Source: Bradyrhizobium sp. BTAi1
GTDB lineage: Bacteria; Pseudomonadota; Alphaproteobacteria; Rhizobiales; Xanthobacteraceae
DNA length: 64,000 nt
Direction of reading: 5' to 3'
NCBI RefSeq assembly: GCF_000015165.1
Contig: NC_009485.1
Coordinates: 1,776,001-1,840,000, forward strand
The translations under genes and the position numbers were made by a program. Of the stretch, positions 54,683 to 64,000 are shown in pieces (position 1 is the stretch's first letter; each line of letters opens with the position of its first letter). The notes beneath the pieces were generated by a model, which saw only the letters and a program-made list of their open reading frames with translations, did not search any database and had not been told where the DNA came from.

Positions 54683-55998
54683 GCTTTCTCGCTGCGCTCC
54701 AGGATCGGGCGGAACTGTTCGTGGGCCTTCTTCAATTCGGTCGCGGGATCGGCGCCCGACAGCGTGGCGGTCAGCGCCGCACCGACGAGGTCGCGGAATT
54801 CGGCCACCGGAATGATGACGGGCAGGCCGAGCTTGGAGATCTTGCCGGAGTCGATCGCCGATTGCAGCCATTCCTTGGGCATCTTCACGCCGCTTTGGAT
54901 CTCGGCATCGCCCAGCACCGAGTTGCGGAACGGCACGCCGCCGCCGGCCTGCACCAGCCGCGCGCCCTGCGCCTTGGAGACCATCCATTGGCACAACAGC
55001 CAGGCGGCTTCCTTGTTCTTGCACGCCGCGGGAATGCCGACGCCGTCGCCATAGGTCGCCGAATACTGCCCCTTGGGTCCGGCCGGCACCACGGTGTAGC
55101 CGACCTTGCCGACGACGCGCGAGGCGTTGGGATCTTCCAGCGGCGGCGCCCAGCCGACGCCGTCGATCCACATCGCCGAGCGCCCTTGCGTGAACGAGGC
55201 CATCGACTCCATCCAGTTGAAGCCGGCGACGCCCGGAGGCGCGCAAGTGGTCAGCAGCTTCTGATACAGCTTGGTGGCCTCGATCGCCTCGGGACCATCG
55301 GTCTGGATGTTGCCCTTGGCGTCGAGGAATTCGCCGCCATAATTGAGGAAGAAGTTGGTCCACAAGGTCATGTTGGCGTTGCGCAGGCCGCGGCCGACGA
55401 AGCCGAAGGTGCCGTCCTTGGGATCGGTGAGCTTCTGCGCCGCCACCACCATCTCGTCGAGCGTCTTCGGCACCTCGACGCCCTTCTTCGCCAGCAGCTC
55501 CTTGTTATAGTAGAGGATGAAGTAGTCCACCGACCAAGGCAGCGAGAACATGCGGGCCTTGTCGTTGCTGGCGTAAGTCAGGCCGGCGGCTGAGAAATCG
55601 CCCGGCACGAGGTCCGGGGCCGTGAGGTTCGGATCCTTCATGAAGTCGGTGACGTCGGTGAGCCAGCCGGCCTTCTCGAACTGCCGCTTCTGCACGTGAT
55701 AGCTGAGATGCACGACGTCGAAGCTTGGCTTGCCGGACGACAGTTCGATCACCACCTTCTGGCGCTGCTGCTGCTCGGGGATCTGCTCGGATTCCACCTC
55801 GATGCCGGTCAGGGCGGTGAATTCCTTGATGTTCTTCTGCAGATTGTCGCCGCGCGGCCCCTTGGCCAGGATCACCTCGAGCTTGGTGCCGGCATATTTC
55901 TTCCACTGCGGTTCTGACCAGGCAGGTTGGCCGGTGAGCGCCCATGCGCCCGCTGCTGCCGTGCCCGCAAGCATGTTCCGGCGCGTGATCGCGGTCAT
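54679..55998 (-). CDS. ABC transporter substrate-binding protein, family 1, Tat-type signal
   Basis: 439 residues. The leader TRRNMLAGTAAAGAWALTG has two Arg and matches a Tat signal more than a Sec signal. The mature part has the two-lobe family 1 pattern (LEVILAKGPRGDNLQKNIKEF, FDVVHLSYHVQKRQFEKAGW, FSLPWSVDYFILYYNKELL). It heads the three-gene importer. No ATP-binding subunit gene is found on either side, so a shared ATPase from elsewhere must drive it. Confidence 0.92.
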   Translation of the reverse strand: MTAITRRNMLAGTAAAGAWALTGQPAWSEPQWKKYAGTKLEVILAKGPRGDNLQKNIKEFTALTGIEVESEQIPEQQQRQKVVIELSSGKPSFDVVHLSYHVQKRQFEKAGWLTDVTDFMKDPNLTAPDLVPGDFSAAGLTYASNDKARMFSLPWSVDYFILYYNKELLAKKGVEVPKTLDEMVVAAQKLTDPKDGTFGFVGRGLRNANMTLWTNFFLNYGGEFLDAKGNIQTDGPEAIEATKLYQKLLTTCAPPGVAGFNWMESMASFTQGRSAMWIDGVGWAPPLEDPNASRVVGKVGYTVVPAGPKGQYSATYGDGVGIPAACKNKEAAWLLCQWMVSKAQGARLVQAGGGVPFRNSVLGDAEIQSGVKMPKEWLQSAIDSGKISKLGLPVIIPVAEFRDLVGAALTATLSGADPATELKKAHEQFRPILERSEKA

Positions 55999-56147
55999 CG
56001 TGTCCTCCCCAAATGATTCTTGAGATCATTCTTGTTTGGTCGGGAAGTGTAGCGCGATCCAGCGGCGCTGCAACAGGGCGTTGCGCGATGTGCGCAGATG
56101 TCACGAGCGAGCGTGATGCGATGCAGCGAGATCGCAGGCGCTTCGAC

Positions 56148-57380
56148 TCAGGTCTGAGCGTCGGCTGTGAAGTCGGCCCGCTCCAACAGCCAGGAGGTGG
56201 CAAAGCCGGCGACCAGCCCCCAGAATGCGGCGCCGATATTCAGCAGCGGCACATCGGCCACCGTAACCAGGAAGGCGATCAGCGCACCGAGCGAGAACCG
56301 CGTCTTGAATGCGGTCACGAACGCCGTCTGCAGCACCCGCAGCATGGCCAGTCCGGCCAATGTGGTGATCAAGGATTTTGGCGCGATCAACAGCAGCGTC
56401 GTGAAGGTCGGCGCCAGCAAGCCGAAGCCGAGCGCCAGCACGCCGACCAGCATCGCGGCGGTATAATGACGCTTGCGCTCGCCGCCGGCGACGACGATCG
56501 CGTTGGTCGGGCCAGTGAGGCAGGTCGAGACGCCGCCGACGATCGCGGCCAGCGCCGAGCCGATGCCGCAGGCCACCGTGACGAGGTTGACCGGCGGCTT
56601 GTGGCCGGCGGCGCTCAGCACGGCAAAGCCCTGGCCGTTCTGCACCACCAGCACGGTGACTGCGAGCGGCACCACGAGCTCGATCATGGCCGCGAGCGAC
56701 CAGGACGGCGTGGGGATCACCGGCGTGATCAGCGCGATCTGCAGCGAGGTGCCCTGATCATATTTGCCGAACATGAAGGCCGCGAGCGTGCCGATCACCA
56801 GCGCGCCGATGATCGGCGGACAGCGCCGCCCGAGCGCGGGCAGGGCTGTCAGCACCAGCCAGATGATGACCATCGGCCCGGCGATGGCGAAGTCGGCGAG
56901 CACGGCGCGGACCAGATCGAGACCGAAGCGCAGGAACACCCCGGCCACCATGCCCATCACGATCGGCATCGGCACCAGCTGCATCGCGCGCTTGACCCAG
57001 CCGGAGAGCCCCAGGATCAGCATCAACAGCGCCGTGCCGTAGAACGCGCCGACGACTTGCGCAAAGCTCAGATGCGTCAGCGACTGGCCGATCAGCACGG
57101 TGCCGGGAATGGTCCAGAACAGCACCAACGGCTCGCGATAGCGCCACGACAGCAGGATCGTGAGCAGACCGTTGATGAAGAACACGCCGAAGATCCACGA
57201 CGCGATCTCGGCCTGCGACAGCCCGCCATTGGCGCCGACCGACAGGATGATGGCGACCGGCCCGGTGATCGCGAACAGCCAGCCGATGAAGCCGTGCGAG
57301 GCGTAGAGCGGGCCGAAATCGCTGATGATCTGGCCAAGGCCGGGCGGCGGGCCCGCGGGGCGTTCGATGGCATTGAACAT
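56148..57380 (-). CDS. BenE-like (benzoate/H+ symporter family) transporter
   Basis: 410 residues with about 11-12 membrane segments. Marks of the BenE/NCS2-like fold include VLFWTIPGTVLIGQSL, GVSTCLTGPTNAIVVAGGERKRHYTAA in parts, and ALIAFLVTVADVPLLNIGAAFWGLV. It probably imports an aromatic acid or another weak acid with protons. ATG 57380 is preferred on family length; ATG 57452 would add 24 residues. It is a single gene. Confidence 0.85.
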   Translation of the reverse strand: MFNAIERPAGPPPGLGQIISDFGPLYASHGFIGWLFAITGPVAIILSVGANGGLSQAEIASWIFGVFFINGLLTILLSWRYREPLVLFWTIPGTVLIGQSLTHLSFAQVVGAFYGTALLMLILGLSGWVKRAMQLVPMPIVMGMVAGVFLRFGLDLVRAVLADFAIAGPMVIIWLVLTALPALGRRCPPIIGALVIGTLAAFMFGKYDQGTSLQIALITPVIPTPSWSLAAMIELVVPLAVTVLVVQNGQGFAVLSAAGHKPPVNLVTVACGIGSALAAIVGGVSTCLTGPTNAIVVAGGERKRHYTAAMLVGVLALGFGLLAPTFTTLLLIAPKSLITTLAGLAMLRVLQTAFVTAFKTRFSLGALIAFLVTVADVPLLNIGAAFWGLVAGFATSWLLERADFTADAQT

Positions 57381-57565
57381 GAGGGGCGGGGCTCGGGCCG
57401 TGTTCTTGTTGTTGTCCAGGGCGTCTCGTGGGATGTTGTGAACCAACCGCATGAGCTGTGCAAGGCGGCCGATGATCGCCGCGCAGCTGGCGTTCCGCGC
57501 GGTGACGACGGTTTCGATTGACGGAGTTGGACTCGTCGAGGCTATCATCGACCGTGAGTTGGTTC

Positions 57566-58030
57566 ATGAGAAAACGTCTCCGCGCCATCTTTGGAGACTT
57601 TGTGCCCGCAGAGACCTTGCAGGCGCTCGAGCGGGGCGACGTGTCCATTCCTCCTCTCCAGCGCACGAGAGTGTGTCATGTGCTGCTTCAGGTTCGCGAC
57701 GATACGAATGAGACGATCGCGAACGATCGCTCCGACGCCATCGAACTGATGCTGCGCGAGGGCGCCATCGTCGAGAGCGTCCTGTCCTCATTCGTGTCGG
57801 CTGTCTTCACGTTGGAGTCGGAGACACCTTTGGATCGGATCGGGGCGACGCTCGATCGGCTCGGCTCGAACGTCCGCGCGGTGTATCGCGTGGGCGACTA
57901 TCTGCGCGGGGTGATCGCGTCACCCAGTCGCTTCGACTACGGCACCGTCGTTCCCAACATGAGTGCGGCGATGGAGAGATTGCTGCGTTTGGAGTTTGGT
58001 TCTGTCGAGCGGCTCGACGGTGATATGTGA
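57566..58030 (+). CDS. degenerate class III nucleotidyl-cyclase-like protein
   Basis: 154 residues from ATG 57566 (a TTG at 57518 would add 16). The layout follows the cyclase homology domain: FGDFVPAETLQALERGDVS is the usual helical lead, then TRVCHVLLQVRDD where active enzymes have the first metal-binding Asp, GAIVESVLSSFVSAVF where they have the second, and ASPSRFDYGTVVPNMSAAME in place of the SPxRxDYTxIGxxVNxAARLE block. Neither metal Asp is kept, so activity is unlikely. It may bind a nucleotide or a partner. This is my own motif alignment. Confidence 0.6.
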   Translation: MRKRLRAIFGDFVPAETLQALERGDVSIPPLQRTRVCHVLLQVRDDTNETIANDRSDAIELMLREGAIVESVLSSFVSAVFTLESETPLDRIGATLDRLGSNVRAVYRVGDYLRGVIASPSRFDYGTVVPNMSAAMERLLRLEFGSVERLDGDM

Positions 58031-58278
58031 TCGGTGTCGTTCGAGCCCGTCAGGAAAACTCGAACCGTTCAGATCGGAGGCAGATGCACGCGCGACCTCA
58101 GGCGGCCTCGTCAGTCATCAGCCTCTTGGCGGCCACCGCAACGATTGTCGTCGAGGATAATGGCCGCGTCGCCTACGCCTATTGGCTGGACGCCGAGGGA
58201 GCGATCCGCGGTGACGTCTGGCTCTACAACCGTTGTCTAGCGTGCCGGTCGCTTGAGGAAGGGCAAGATCATGAGTGA
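58027..58278 (+). CDS. small ORF coupled to the cyclase-like gene
   Basis: 83 residues if started at GTG 58027, which overlaps the stop of the previous gene as GTGA; 64 residues if started at ATG 58084, which has GGAGG only three bases before. The conserved-looking core is TIVVEDNGRVAYAYWLD followed by GDVWLYNRC. I do not recognise a family. The overlap suggests that it is made with the cyclase-like protein. Confidence 0.45.
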   Translation: MIGVVRARQENSNRSDRRQMHARPQAASSVISLLAATATIVVEDNGRVAYAYWLDAEGAIRGDVWLYNRCLACRSLEEGQDHE

Positions 58279-58344
58279 AGGATTCCTGTGCGAGTTTGCC
58301 CCACCAGACGGCATCGGCAGCGGAATGCGATGGGCGTAGCGGAT

Positions 58345-58640
58345 CGCAGCGCGGCTGATGTCGCGCCGACGAACGGTTCGTTGCGCACGGTCAAGTCGCG
58401 CGGTCCTGGCACCCCGATGCTGGTGTCACGCTTGCGCCGGCGCTGACGCGCCGCGCAGGCAACGGTGGCCAGAAAGCCCGGCGCACCGGGGAGAACGCGA
58501 AGCAGCCGTTAAAGCCACCGCGCAGGGAGGGCCGGGTCGTCCGGCTGGACCTGTGGTACCTGCCGCCTGCATTTTTTTGAGCAGGCGGGCCACGGGCCTC
58601 AGTCGAGGCCCGGCCTTCCCTGCGCCCTCTAAGTCAAGGG
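58345..58640 (-). repeat. structured interspersed element, family D, copy 2 (inverted)
   Basis: On the minus strand this matches 6020-6310. Outer stem GCAGGGAGGGCCGGG (58522-58536) with CCCGGCCTTCCCTGC (58609-58623) has one G-T wobble. Inner hairpin CCGCCTGC (58563-58570) with GCAGGCGG (58581-58588) encloses seven T. The region 58279-58991 holds this and the following repeat and no gene that I trust. Confidence 0.8.
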
Positions 58641-58778
58641 CGATGCTGACTCAGAGCTCGGACGCAAACGCGCTGCGAGATCGCAGAAGCTCATCTGCAA
58701 GATGCTGTCGGGGATTGTCGCGATGAAAGAGGCACGGCGTTATCACGAACGGCGAGATGTCCGCGTGTGGCACGATGC

Positions 58779-58919
58779 CCACCCTCCCCTGGAGGGCAGG
58801 GGCGCTAGCGAAGCGGATCGTGAAGCGGGGTGGGGTGATCTCTCCGCAAGCACCGGCATCCGTGGCATCACTCCACCCCGCTCGCCCGCGAGCGACCTTC
58901 CCCATCCAGGGGAGGGTGG
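58779..58919. repeat. 141-bp palindromic repeat, family E
   Basis: Perfect 14-bp ends, CCACCCTCCCCTGG and CCAGGGGAGGGTGG. Further inward GCGGGGTGGGGTGAT faces ATCACTCCACCCCGC (15 bases, one mismatch). The whole can form a long hairpin. It lies upstream of the 3' end of prs. Confidence 0.85.
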
Positions 58920-58991
58920 CCCAGATCGAGGCGATCGCGCGTTAGGAACGAGGTCGGATGAGGCCGGGGGTAATGCTGTTAGTTCAGCAAC

Positions 58992-59945
<954 letters not shown>

Positions 59946-60109
59946 CGCGAATTCTCCTCGCGGCTCGCTGGAGACCTTGTTCAGCATATCGGGATATCCG
60001 TGGAACCGGCACTGTGTGACGGGCGAGGTGATATCAAGGACACTGCGCGCATGGCAACCCGCCGCAGCTGTTTTCCCGGTCAAAAAGCGGCGCAAATTGC
60101 GCCGCTAGC

Positions 60110-60745
60110 CTAATGGTCGGTGTAGCCCAGGGCGGCGACGCTGGTGCCGGCGGTGGAGGGAGGCTCGGTCGTGGCCACCGCAGGGCCGCGGGTGACGGGG
60201 GCGGGCTGTGCCGGCGCGGTCTCGGCGGGCGCCGTGCCGTTGAGCATATTGGAGAGCCCGCTGAATCCGGCCTGGGCAATCTTCCGCAACACCATGTCGT
60301 CGACGGCGTTCCAGGGGTCTCGGCCGCCGCGTCCGACCGGCTCCTCTCCGGACAGGCGGAGCGCGCGCTGCTGGTTGCGATCATAGACGTCGAACACCCA
60401 GGCGATGACGCTCTTGCCGCTGACGACCTGGGCCGAAAGATAGGTGCGGACCCGATAGGCGGCAGGCGCCTCGCGCGACACGATGGCGAGGCTGCGCAGC
60501 TTGGACTCGCTGTCGAGCACGTTGACCATGCGGTCGAAGATTTGTGGCGGCGGCCCGTCGATCTGCTCGAAGGCGATGGTCGCGCCGTCGGAGGAGGGCG
60601 CCATCGCATAGGCGTTGGCGGGGCCGCTGGTGCCGCTGGTCGCGCAGCCGGCGAGCGTTGCGGCAGACATGATCAAAGCGGCAAGGACGCATGCGTGCTG
60701 CGTGGCGCGGCTGATCAGTCGCAATGGTGTCGACGCTCCCCTCAT
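60110..60745 (-). CDS. putative lipoprotein of unknown function
   Basis: 211 residues. The lipobox LAGC follows a hydrophobic stretch (VLAALIMSAATLAGC), so the Cys near residue 34 would be acylated by Lgt and cut by LspA, both encoded here. The core (IFDRMVNVLDSESKLRSLAI, YRVRTYLSAQVVSGKSVIAWVFDVYD) has one compact domain that I cannot name. A Pro/Ala/Thr-rich tail of about 40 residues ends the protein. Confidence 0.8.
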   Translation of the reverse strand: MRGASTPLRLISRATQHACVLAALIMSAATLAGCATSGTSGPANAYAMAPSSDGATIAFEQIDGPPPQIFDRMVNVLDSESKLRSLAIVSREAPAAYRVRTYLSAQVVSGKSVIAWVFDVYDRNQQRALRLSGEEPVGRGGRDPWNAVDDMVLRKIAQAGFSGLSNMLNGTAPAETAPAQPAPVTRGPAVATTEPPSTAGTSVAALGYTDH

Positions 60746-60871
60746 GGATGGGAGCGATATCGTTAAAATCGATTAACGTCTAGGTCGCCACTGCCACAGA
60801 CCGGGACAGAGTGCAGCCTGTTGTTTAGAAAGGGTTAACCAACCCCCATGCGGCCACAATCACGCCCTGCT

Positions 60872-61642
60872 TCAGCCCTCGATCATGATCGCGTGGACAT
60901 GCCGGCCGTAGTCCGGCTCCTTGCGATGCACGGAGCGGCGGTAACTGAAGAAGCGTTCATCCGCATAGGTGTCGAGCCCGAGATCGTCGATCAGCAGCAC
61001 GCCGGCGCTCTCGAGCCGCATCCGGATGAAGCCGCCGAGATCGAACATCGCGTGACCCTTACGCTGCGAGGGCAGGAAGAAGCGGGCGTGCTCGGCGTCG
61101 TCGTCGATGAAACGCGCGACGAATTCGGCGCCGACTTCGTAGCTTTGCTGGCGGATCAGAGGACCGATCGCGGCGATGATCCGGCCGCGCTCGGCGCCGA
61201 GTTCCTCCATCGCCTGCAGCGTGGCCTCGAGCACACCGGTCAGCGCGCCCTTCCAGCCGGCATGAGCGGCGCCGACGACGCGCTTCTCCGGGTCGGCGAA
61301 CAGGATCGGCCCGCAATCGGCCGTGGTCACGCCGATCGCGAGATTGGGCGTCGCGGTCACGAGCGCGTCGGCCTTCGGCCGGACAGGGCCGTCCCAGGGG
61401 CCGGTCGCGATGACGACGTCGGGCGAATGGACCTGGTGCAGGCTGAGAAGCTGGTCCGGCGCGACGCCGAGCCGCTCCGCCATCCGGCGGCGATTTTCCC
61501 GCACGCTGTCGGGACTGTCATTCGATCCGAGCCCGCCATTCAGGCCGGCATAGATGCCGTCGGAGACACCGCCCTCGCGGGTGAAGAAGGCGTGTCGCAC
61601 GCCGGGAATCGCGGACATCACATCCGATGACACCAGCATCAT
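60872..61642 (-). CDS. pgeF: PgeF/YfiH-family protein (polyphenol oxidase-like, purine nucleoside phosphorylase)
   Basis: 256 residues. The metal-site residues are His in SLHQVHS, Cys in TTADCGPI and His in GAAHAGWKG. Members have been assigned as multicopper oxidase-like, as peptidoglycan-editing factor and as purine nucleoside phosphorylase (LACC1 type). Its ATG at 61642 overlaps the stop of the methyltransferase gene by four bases. Confidence 0.93.
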   Translation of the reverse strand: MMLVSSDVMSAIPGVRHAFFTREGGVSDGIYAGLNGGLGSNDSPDSVRENRRRMAERLGVAPDQLLSLHQVHSPDVVIATGPWDGPVRPKADALVTATPNLAIGVTTADCGPILFADPEKRVVGAAHAGWKGALTGVLEATLQAMEELGAERGRIIAAIGPLIRQQSYEVGAEFVARFIDDDAEHARFFLPSQRKGHAMFDLGGFIRMRLESAGVLLIDDLGLDTYADERFFSYRRSVHRKEPDYGRHVHAIMIEG

Positions 61643-62766
61643 GCCCCTCCTGGTTTTCCGCCCGTATGTTCGTCGCTGATTCCAGCCAGAACGGGAATGC
61701 TGGCATCGGACAGGCCGAGCACCTTGAACAGCGAGCCCATGCCGCCGCGGCCGCCCTCGATCAGGCGTTTCAATCCGCTTGCGATGTCCCGGGAAATGTC
61801 GGGCGAGGCCTTTTGCATCAAGGTCAATGCGCGCGTCTCGATGCCGAGCCGGCGCAGGAACTCGCTTTGCGTGATCGGCCCGTGGACGCGGGCGCCGACG
61901 GCGTCCGCCGCGCGCGCCAGCGCCTCGAAATCGACATGCGCGGTGATGTCGGCGAGCCCCGGGGTTTTCAGGGGATCGGCAAAGCTGTGCCGTGCGATGG
62001 CCTGGAACGTGTCGCCGACATCGCTGCGGACATGACCATAATCGATGATTACGGCGGCGCCGCGCTGTTCGCGGATGCGCTTGGCGATTGCCATGATCTC
62101 GTTGTTCGGGCGCCATTCGAAGATCGCCCCCAGCGGCGCCGCCCGCACCAGCGGCGGCAGCAGCAGCTCGAATCCCGGCGTGGGCTCGGCCGCCGTGCCA
62201 TAGGCGAAGTTCTCCTCCGCATCGAGCTCGACGACGCGCTCATGCCACCCGGTCTCGCGCTTCAGCATCTGGTGGATCGGCAGCACGTCGAAATATTCGT
62301 TGGCGAAGATGACGCTTGGGCCCTCCGGCACGTCGTCGAAGCTCTCATGCCAGGTGATGTTGCGCAGGCCGGTCAGGGTCGCCTTCTGCTTCTCGCGCAG
62401 CACCGGGTTGATCTCGACCATGTGCACGGAGATCGTCTGGTACAGCGGCGGCAGGACGCGCAGCGCCCGCAGCGCGTCAGACATCATGGTGCCGCGGCCG
62501 GGGCCCAGCTCGATCAGGCGGAACTGCTGGGGCGAGCCGGAAGCTTTCCAGACCGAGGCCGCCCACAAGCCAAGCAACTCGCCGAACATCTGGCTCACTT
62601 CGGGGGCGGTGGTGAAGTCGCCCTCGCGACCGAGTGGGTCGCGCGAAATGTAATAGCCGTGTTCCGGATGCATCAGGCACAGCTCCATATAGCGCCAGAC
62701 CGGCATCGGCCCGGACGCTTTGATCACCCGCTTGATCTCGGAGTGGAGCGGCGACAGTTCGATCAC
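61639..62766 (-). CDS. SAM-dependent methyltransferase, MidA/NDUFAF7 family
   Basis: 375 residues. The N-terminus [26 protein letters not shown], then [18 protein letters not shown], is the hallmark of the family. The SAM loop is [14 protein letters not shown]. In mitochondria NDUFAF7 methylates an Arg of a complex I subunit, and the bacterial form probably acts on NuoD or a similar subunit. It starts at GTG 62766, overlapping the lgt stop (GTGA). Confidence 0.93.
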   Translation of the reverse strand: MIELSPLHSEIKRVIKASGPMPVWRYMELCLMHPEHGYYISRDPLGREGDFTTAPEVSQMFGELLGLWAASVWKASGSPQQFRLIELGPGRGTMMSDALRALRVLPPLYQTISVHMVEINPVLREKQKATLTGLRNITWHESFDDVPEGPSVIFANEYFDVLPIHQMLKRETGWHERVVELDAEENFAYGTAAEPTPGFELLLPPLVRAAPLGAIFEWRPNNEIMAIAKRIREQRGAAVIIDYGHVRSDVGDTFQAIARHSFADPLKTPGLADITAHVDFEALARAADAVGARVHGPITQSEFLRRLGIETRALTLMQKASPDISRDIASGLKRLIEGGRGGMGSLFKVLGLSDASIPVLAGISDEHTGGKPGGA

Positions 62767-63620
62767 GGATTGGCCTGCAGCGAGGGAGTGGCTTGATGCG
62801 GCTCAGGCTTGCGCAGCGCCCGCACCACCAGGATCGCACCGACGATGAGCATCGGCACCGACAGCAGCATGCCCATGGTGAGTCCGCGCCAGAGGAAACC
62901 GAGTTGCGGGTCCGGCTCGCGGAACAGCTCGCTGACGATGCGCGCGACCCCGTAGAGGCCGATGAAGCTGCCGAGGATCAGGCCTGGACGCTTCAGTGCG
63001 CCGAACCGGATCATCACGGCGAGCACGATGAACAGCACGATGCCCTCGAGTCCTGCTTCATAGAGCTGGCTCGGATGCCGCGGCAGGTGGGCGCGGTCGG
63101 TCGGGAAGATCATGGCCCAGGGCAGGCTCGGATCGGCCGCGCGCCCCCACAATTCGCCGTTGATGAAATTGGCAATGCGGCCGAGCAGCAGGCCGATCGG
63201 CGCGACCGCGGTGGTCAGGTCACCGAGCGACAGGATCGGCAGGCCATTGCGACGGCTGAACCAGATCACCGCGATCACGCAGCCCACGAAGCCGCCATGG
63301 AAGGACATGCCGCCCTTCCAGAGCTCGAAGATCTCCAGCGGGTGATCGATGAAGAACGGCAGATTGTAGAACAGCACATAACCGGTGCGGCCGCCGAGGA
63401 TGATGCCGAGCGTGACCCAGAGAATGAAGTCGTCCAACTGCGGCAGCGAGACCGGGGCGGGGCCGCCCCACAGCCGGTCTTTCCCGAGCAGCGAGCGGGC
63501 ATAGAGCCAGCCGATGACGATGCCGCAGATATAAGCGAGCGCATACCAGCGGATGGCGAACGGGCCGATCGCAATCGCGATCGGATCGAACACGGGAAAG
63601 TCGATGAGGAGAGGCGTCAT
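62763..63620 (-). CDS. lgt: prolipoprotein diacylglyceryl transferase
   Basis: 285 residues, seven membrane segments. It moves diacylglyceryl from phosphatidylglycerol to the lipobox Cys. The signature [14 protein letters not shown] is intact, and [11 protein letters not shown] and [13 protein letters not shown] are also present. It heads the lgt - methyltransferase - pgeF operon with overlapping ends. It is divergent from the ubiK-like gene across a 243-base gap. Confidence 0.97.
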   Translation of the reverse strand: MTPLLIDFPVFDPIAIAIGPFAIRWYALAYICGIVIGWLYARSLLGKDRLWGGPAPVSLPQLDDFILWVTLGIILGGRTGYVLFYNLPFFIDHPLEIFELWKGGMSFHGGFVGCVIAVIWFSRRNGLPILSLGDLTTAVAPIGLLLGRIANFINGELWGRAADPSLPWAMIFPTDRAHLPRHPSQLYEAGLEGIVLFIVLAVMIRFGALKRPGLILGSFIGLYGVARIVSELFREPDPQLGFLWRGLTMGMLLSVPMLIVGAILVVRALRKPEPHQATPSLQANP

Positions 63621-63863
63621 TCACTGGCTTTCGTGGGCACGGCGTCCCGCTTCAGGTGCATGCGGGCTTCGAACGGCCCCGCGTGACCATGCGCGGCGCG
63701 ATGCGGTCGCTGGGCCGCTCATACAGCGCGGCCGGCCAGCACAACAAGTACGATGACAAGGAAACCGCGGCGTGACAAGACGGGCCCATCTTGAAGGCGG
63801 CCGGACGGATCGCCATTCTGTCTTCCATCATCGTGCTCGTCGCGGGACGCGGAGTTTTTTAGC

Positions 63864-64000
63864 ATGACCCAGACCAACAACCGGTTTTTCGATGAACTCG
63901 GCCGCCTGATGAACGATGCCGCCGGGGCCGCCCAGGGCATGAAGCGGGAAGTCGATTCCGTCATCCGCAACCAGGCGGAAAAGATCCTGAACGACCTGGA
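63864..64000 (+). CDS. UbiK-like (BMFP) accessory protein, N-terminal 45 residues; 3' end outside window
   Basis: The start TNNRFFDELGRLMNDAAGAA, then GMKREVDSVIRNQAEKIL, is that of BMFP/UbiK-family proteins, small coiled-coil proteins that help the ubiquinone-synthesis complex and bind membranes. It is cut by the right edge. A gene of this type next to lgt is common in this group of bacteria. Confidence 0.82.
   Translation, partial: MTQTNNRFFDELGRLMNDAAGAAQGMKREVDSVIRNQAEKILNDL

Noticed and set aside
54683..55363. Possible N-terminal extension of the MalF-like permease
   Set aside because: The upstream frame lies within the substrate-binding protein gene in another reading frame. The GTG at 54682 overlaps the binding-protein stop in the usual way.
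60763..60776. CtrA-like site before the lipoprotein gene
   Set aside because: TTAA repeats are spaced by six bases; probably a chance match in an AT-richer promoter region.

Overview
The window is GC-rich DNA from an alphaproteobacterium. Gene order and protein sequences (uvrC - pgsA - moaD - moaE - prmB; lspA - ileS - ribF; lgt - midA-like - pgeF - prs), a FMN-riboswitch-controlled type II lumazine synthase, and many short palindromic repeats point to Bradyrhizobium or a close relative. This assignment is inference from remembered families, not from a search. Most of the window is ordinary chromosomal backbone, with no rRNA, tRNA, transposase, prophage or CRISPR array that I could recognise.

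Layout. 1-5.1 kb: 5' part of mutL (minus), a small ribbon-helix-helix protein, then a minus-strand operon for a GMC-type periplasmic dehydrogenase (cytochrome c, VOC protein, Tat-exported subunit 3, GMC flavoprotein). 5.2-15.9 kb: arfB, a repeat-filled gap, an alpha/beta hydrolase, a pair of M16 peptidases, a secreted protein of unknown function, lspA, ileS, ribF. 16.2-27.2 kb: a CheY-like receiver, a NagD-like HAD hydrolase, a membrane EAL protein with degenerate motifs, a holin-like membrane protein, an omega-aminotransferase, and the prmB/moaE/moaD/pgsA/GIY-YIG/uvrC block. 27.4-35.3 kb: an outer-membrane beta-barrel with a canonical CtrA site upstream, cold-shock protein, rlmJ, RNase T2, small secreted proteins, and a MarR - OmpR-type regulator - histidine kinase operon. 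35.6-42.6 kb: ilvE, hisS (with a sharply different internal segment), tautomerase, thioesterase, proC, ybjN-like, FMN riboswitch and ribH.

42.7-51.5 kb is the metabolic centrepiece: a form I aerobic carbon monoxide dehydrogenase cluster, coxC-M-S-L-D-E-F. CoxS and CoxM keep every cofactor-binding residue at the positions I remember for Oligotropha carboxidovorans, and CoxL has the AYRCSFR signature with Cys385 and Glu760. CoxC is a membrane MHYT protein with a LytTR DNA-binding domain. A pair of 13-bp direct repeats with an exact 21-bp period lies between coxC and coxM, which is the geometry LytTR proteins bind. moaD and moaE elsewhere in the window supply the molybdopterin that CODH needs.

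51.5-64 kb: an HWE-type sensor kinase, a sugar-type ABC importer without an ATPase gene, a BenE-like transporter, a degenerate class III nucleotidyl-cyclase-like protein coupled to a small ORF, prs, a lipoprotein, pgeF, a MidA/NDUFAF7-like methyltransferase, lgt and the start of a ubiK-like gene.

The most notable unexplained signals are: (i) the low-GC mosaic segment inside hisS, (ii) a repeated structured element at 6.0 kb and 58.5 kb whose two nested stems are kept by compensatory changes, (iii) a 152-bp repeat with covarying ends, (iv) the LytTR-like direct repeats before coxM, and (v) the degenerate cyclase plus small-ORF pair.
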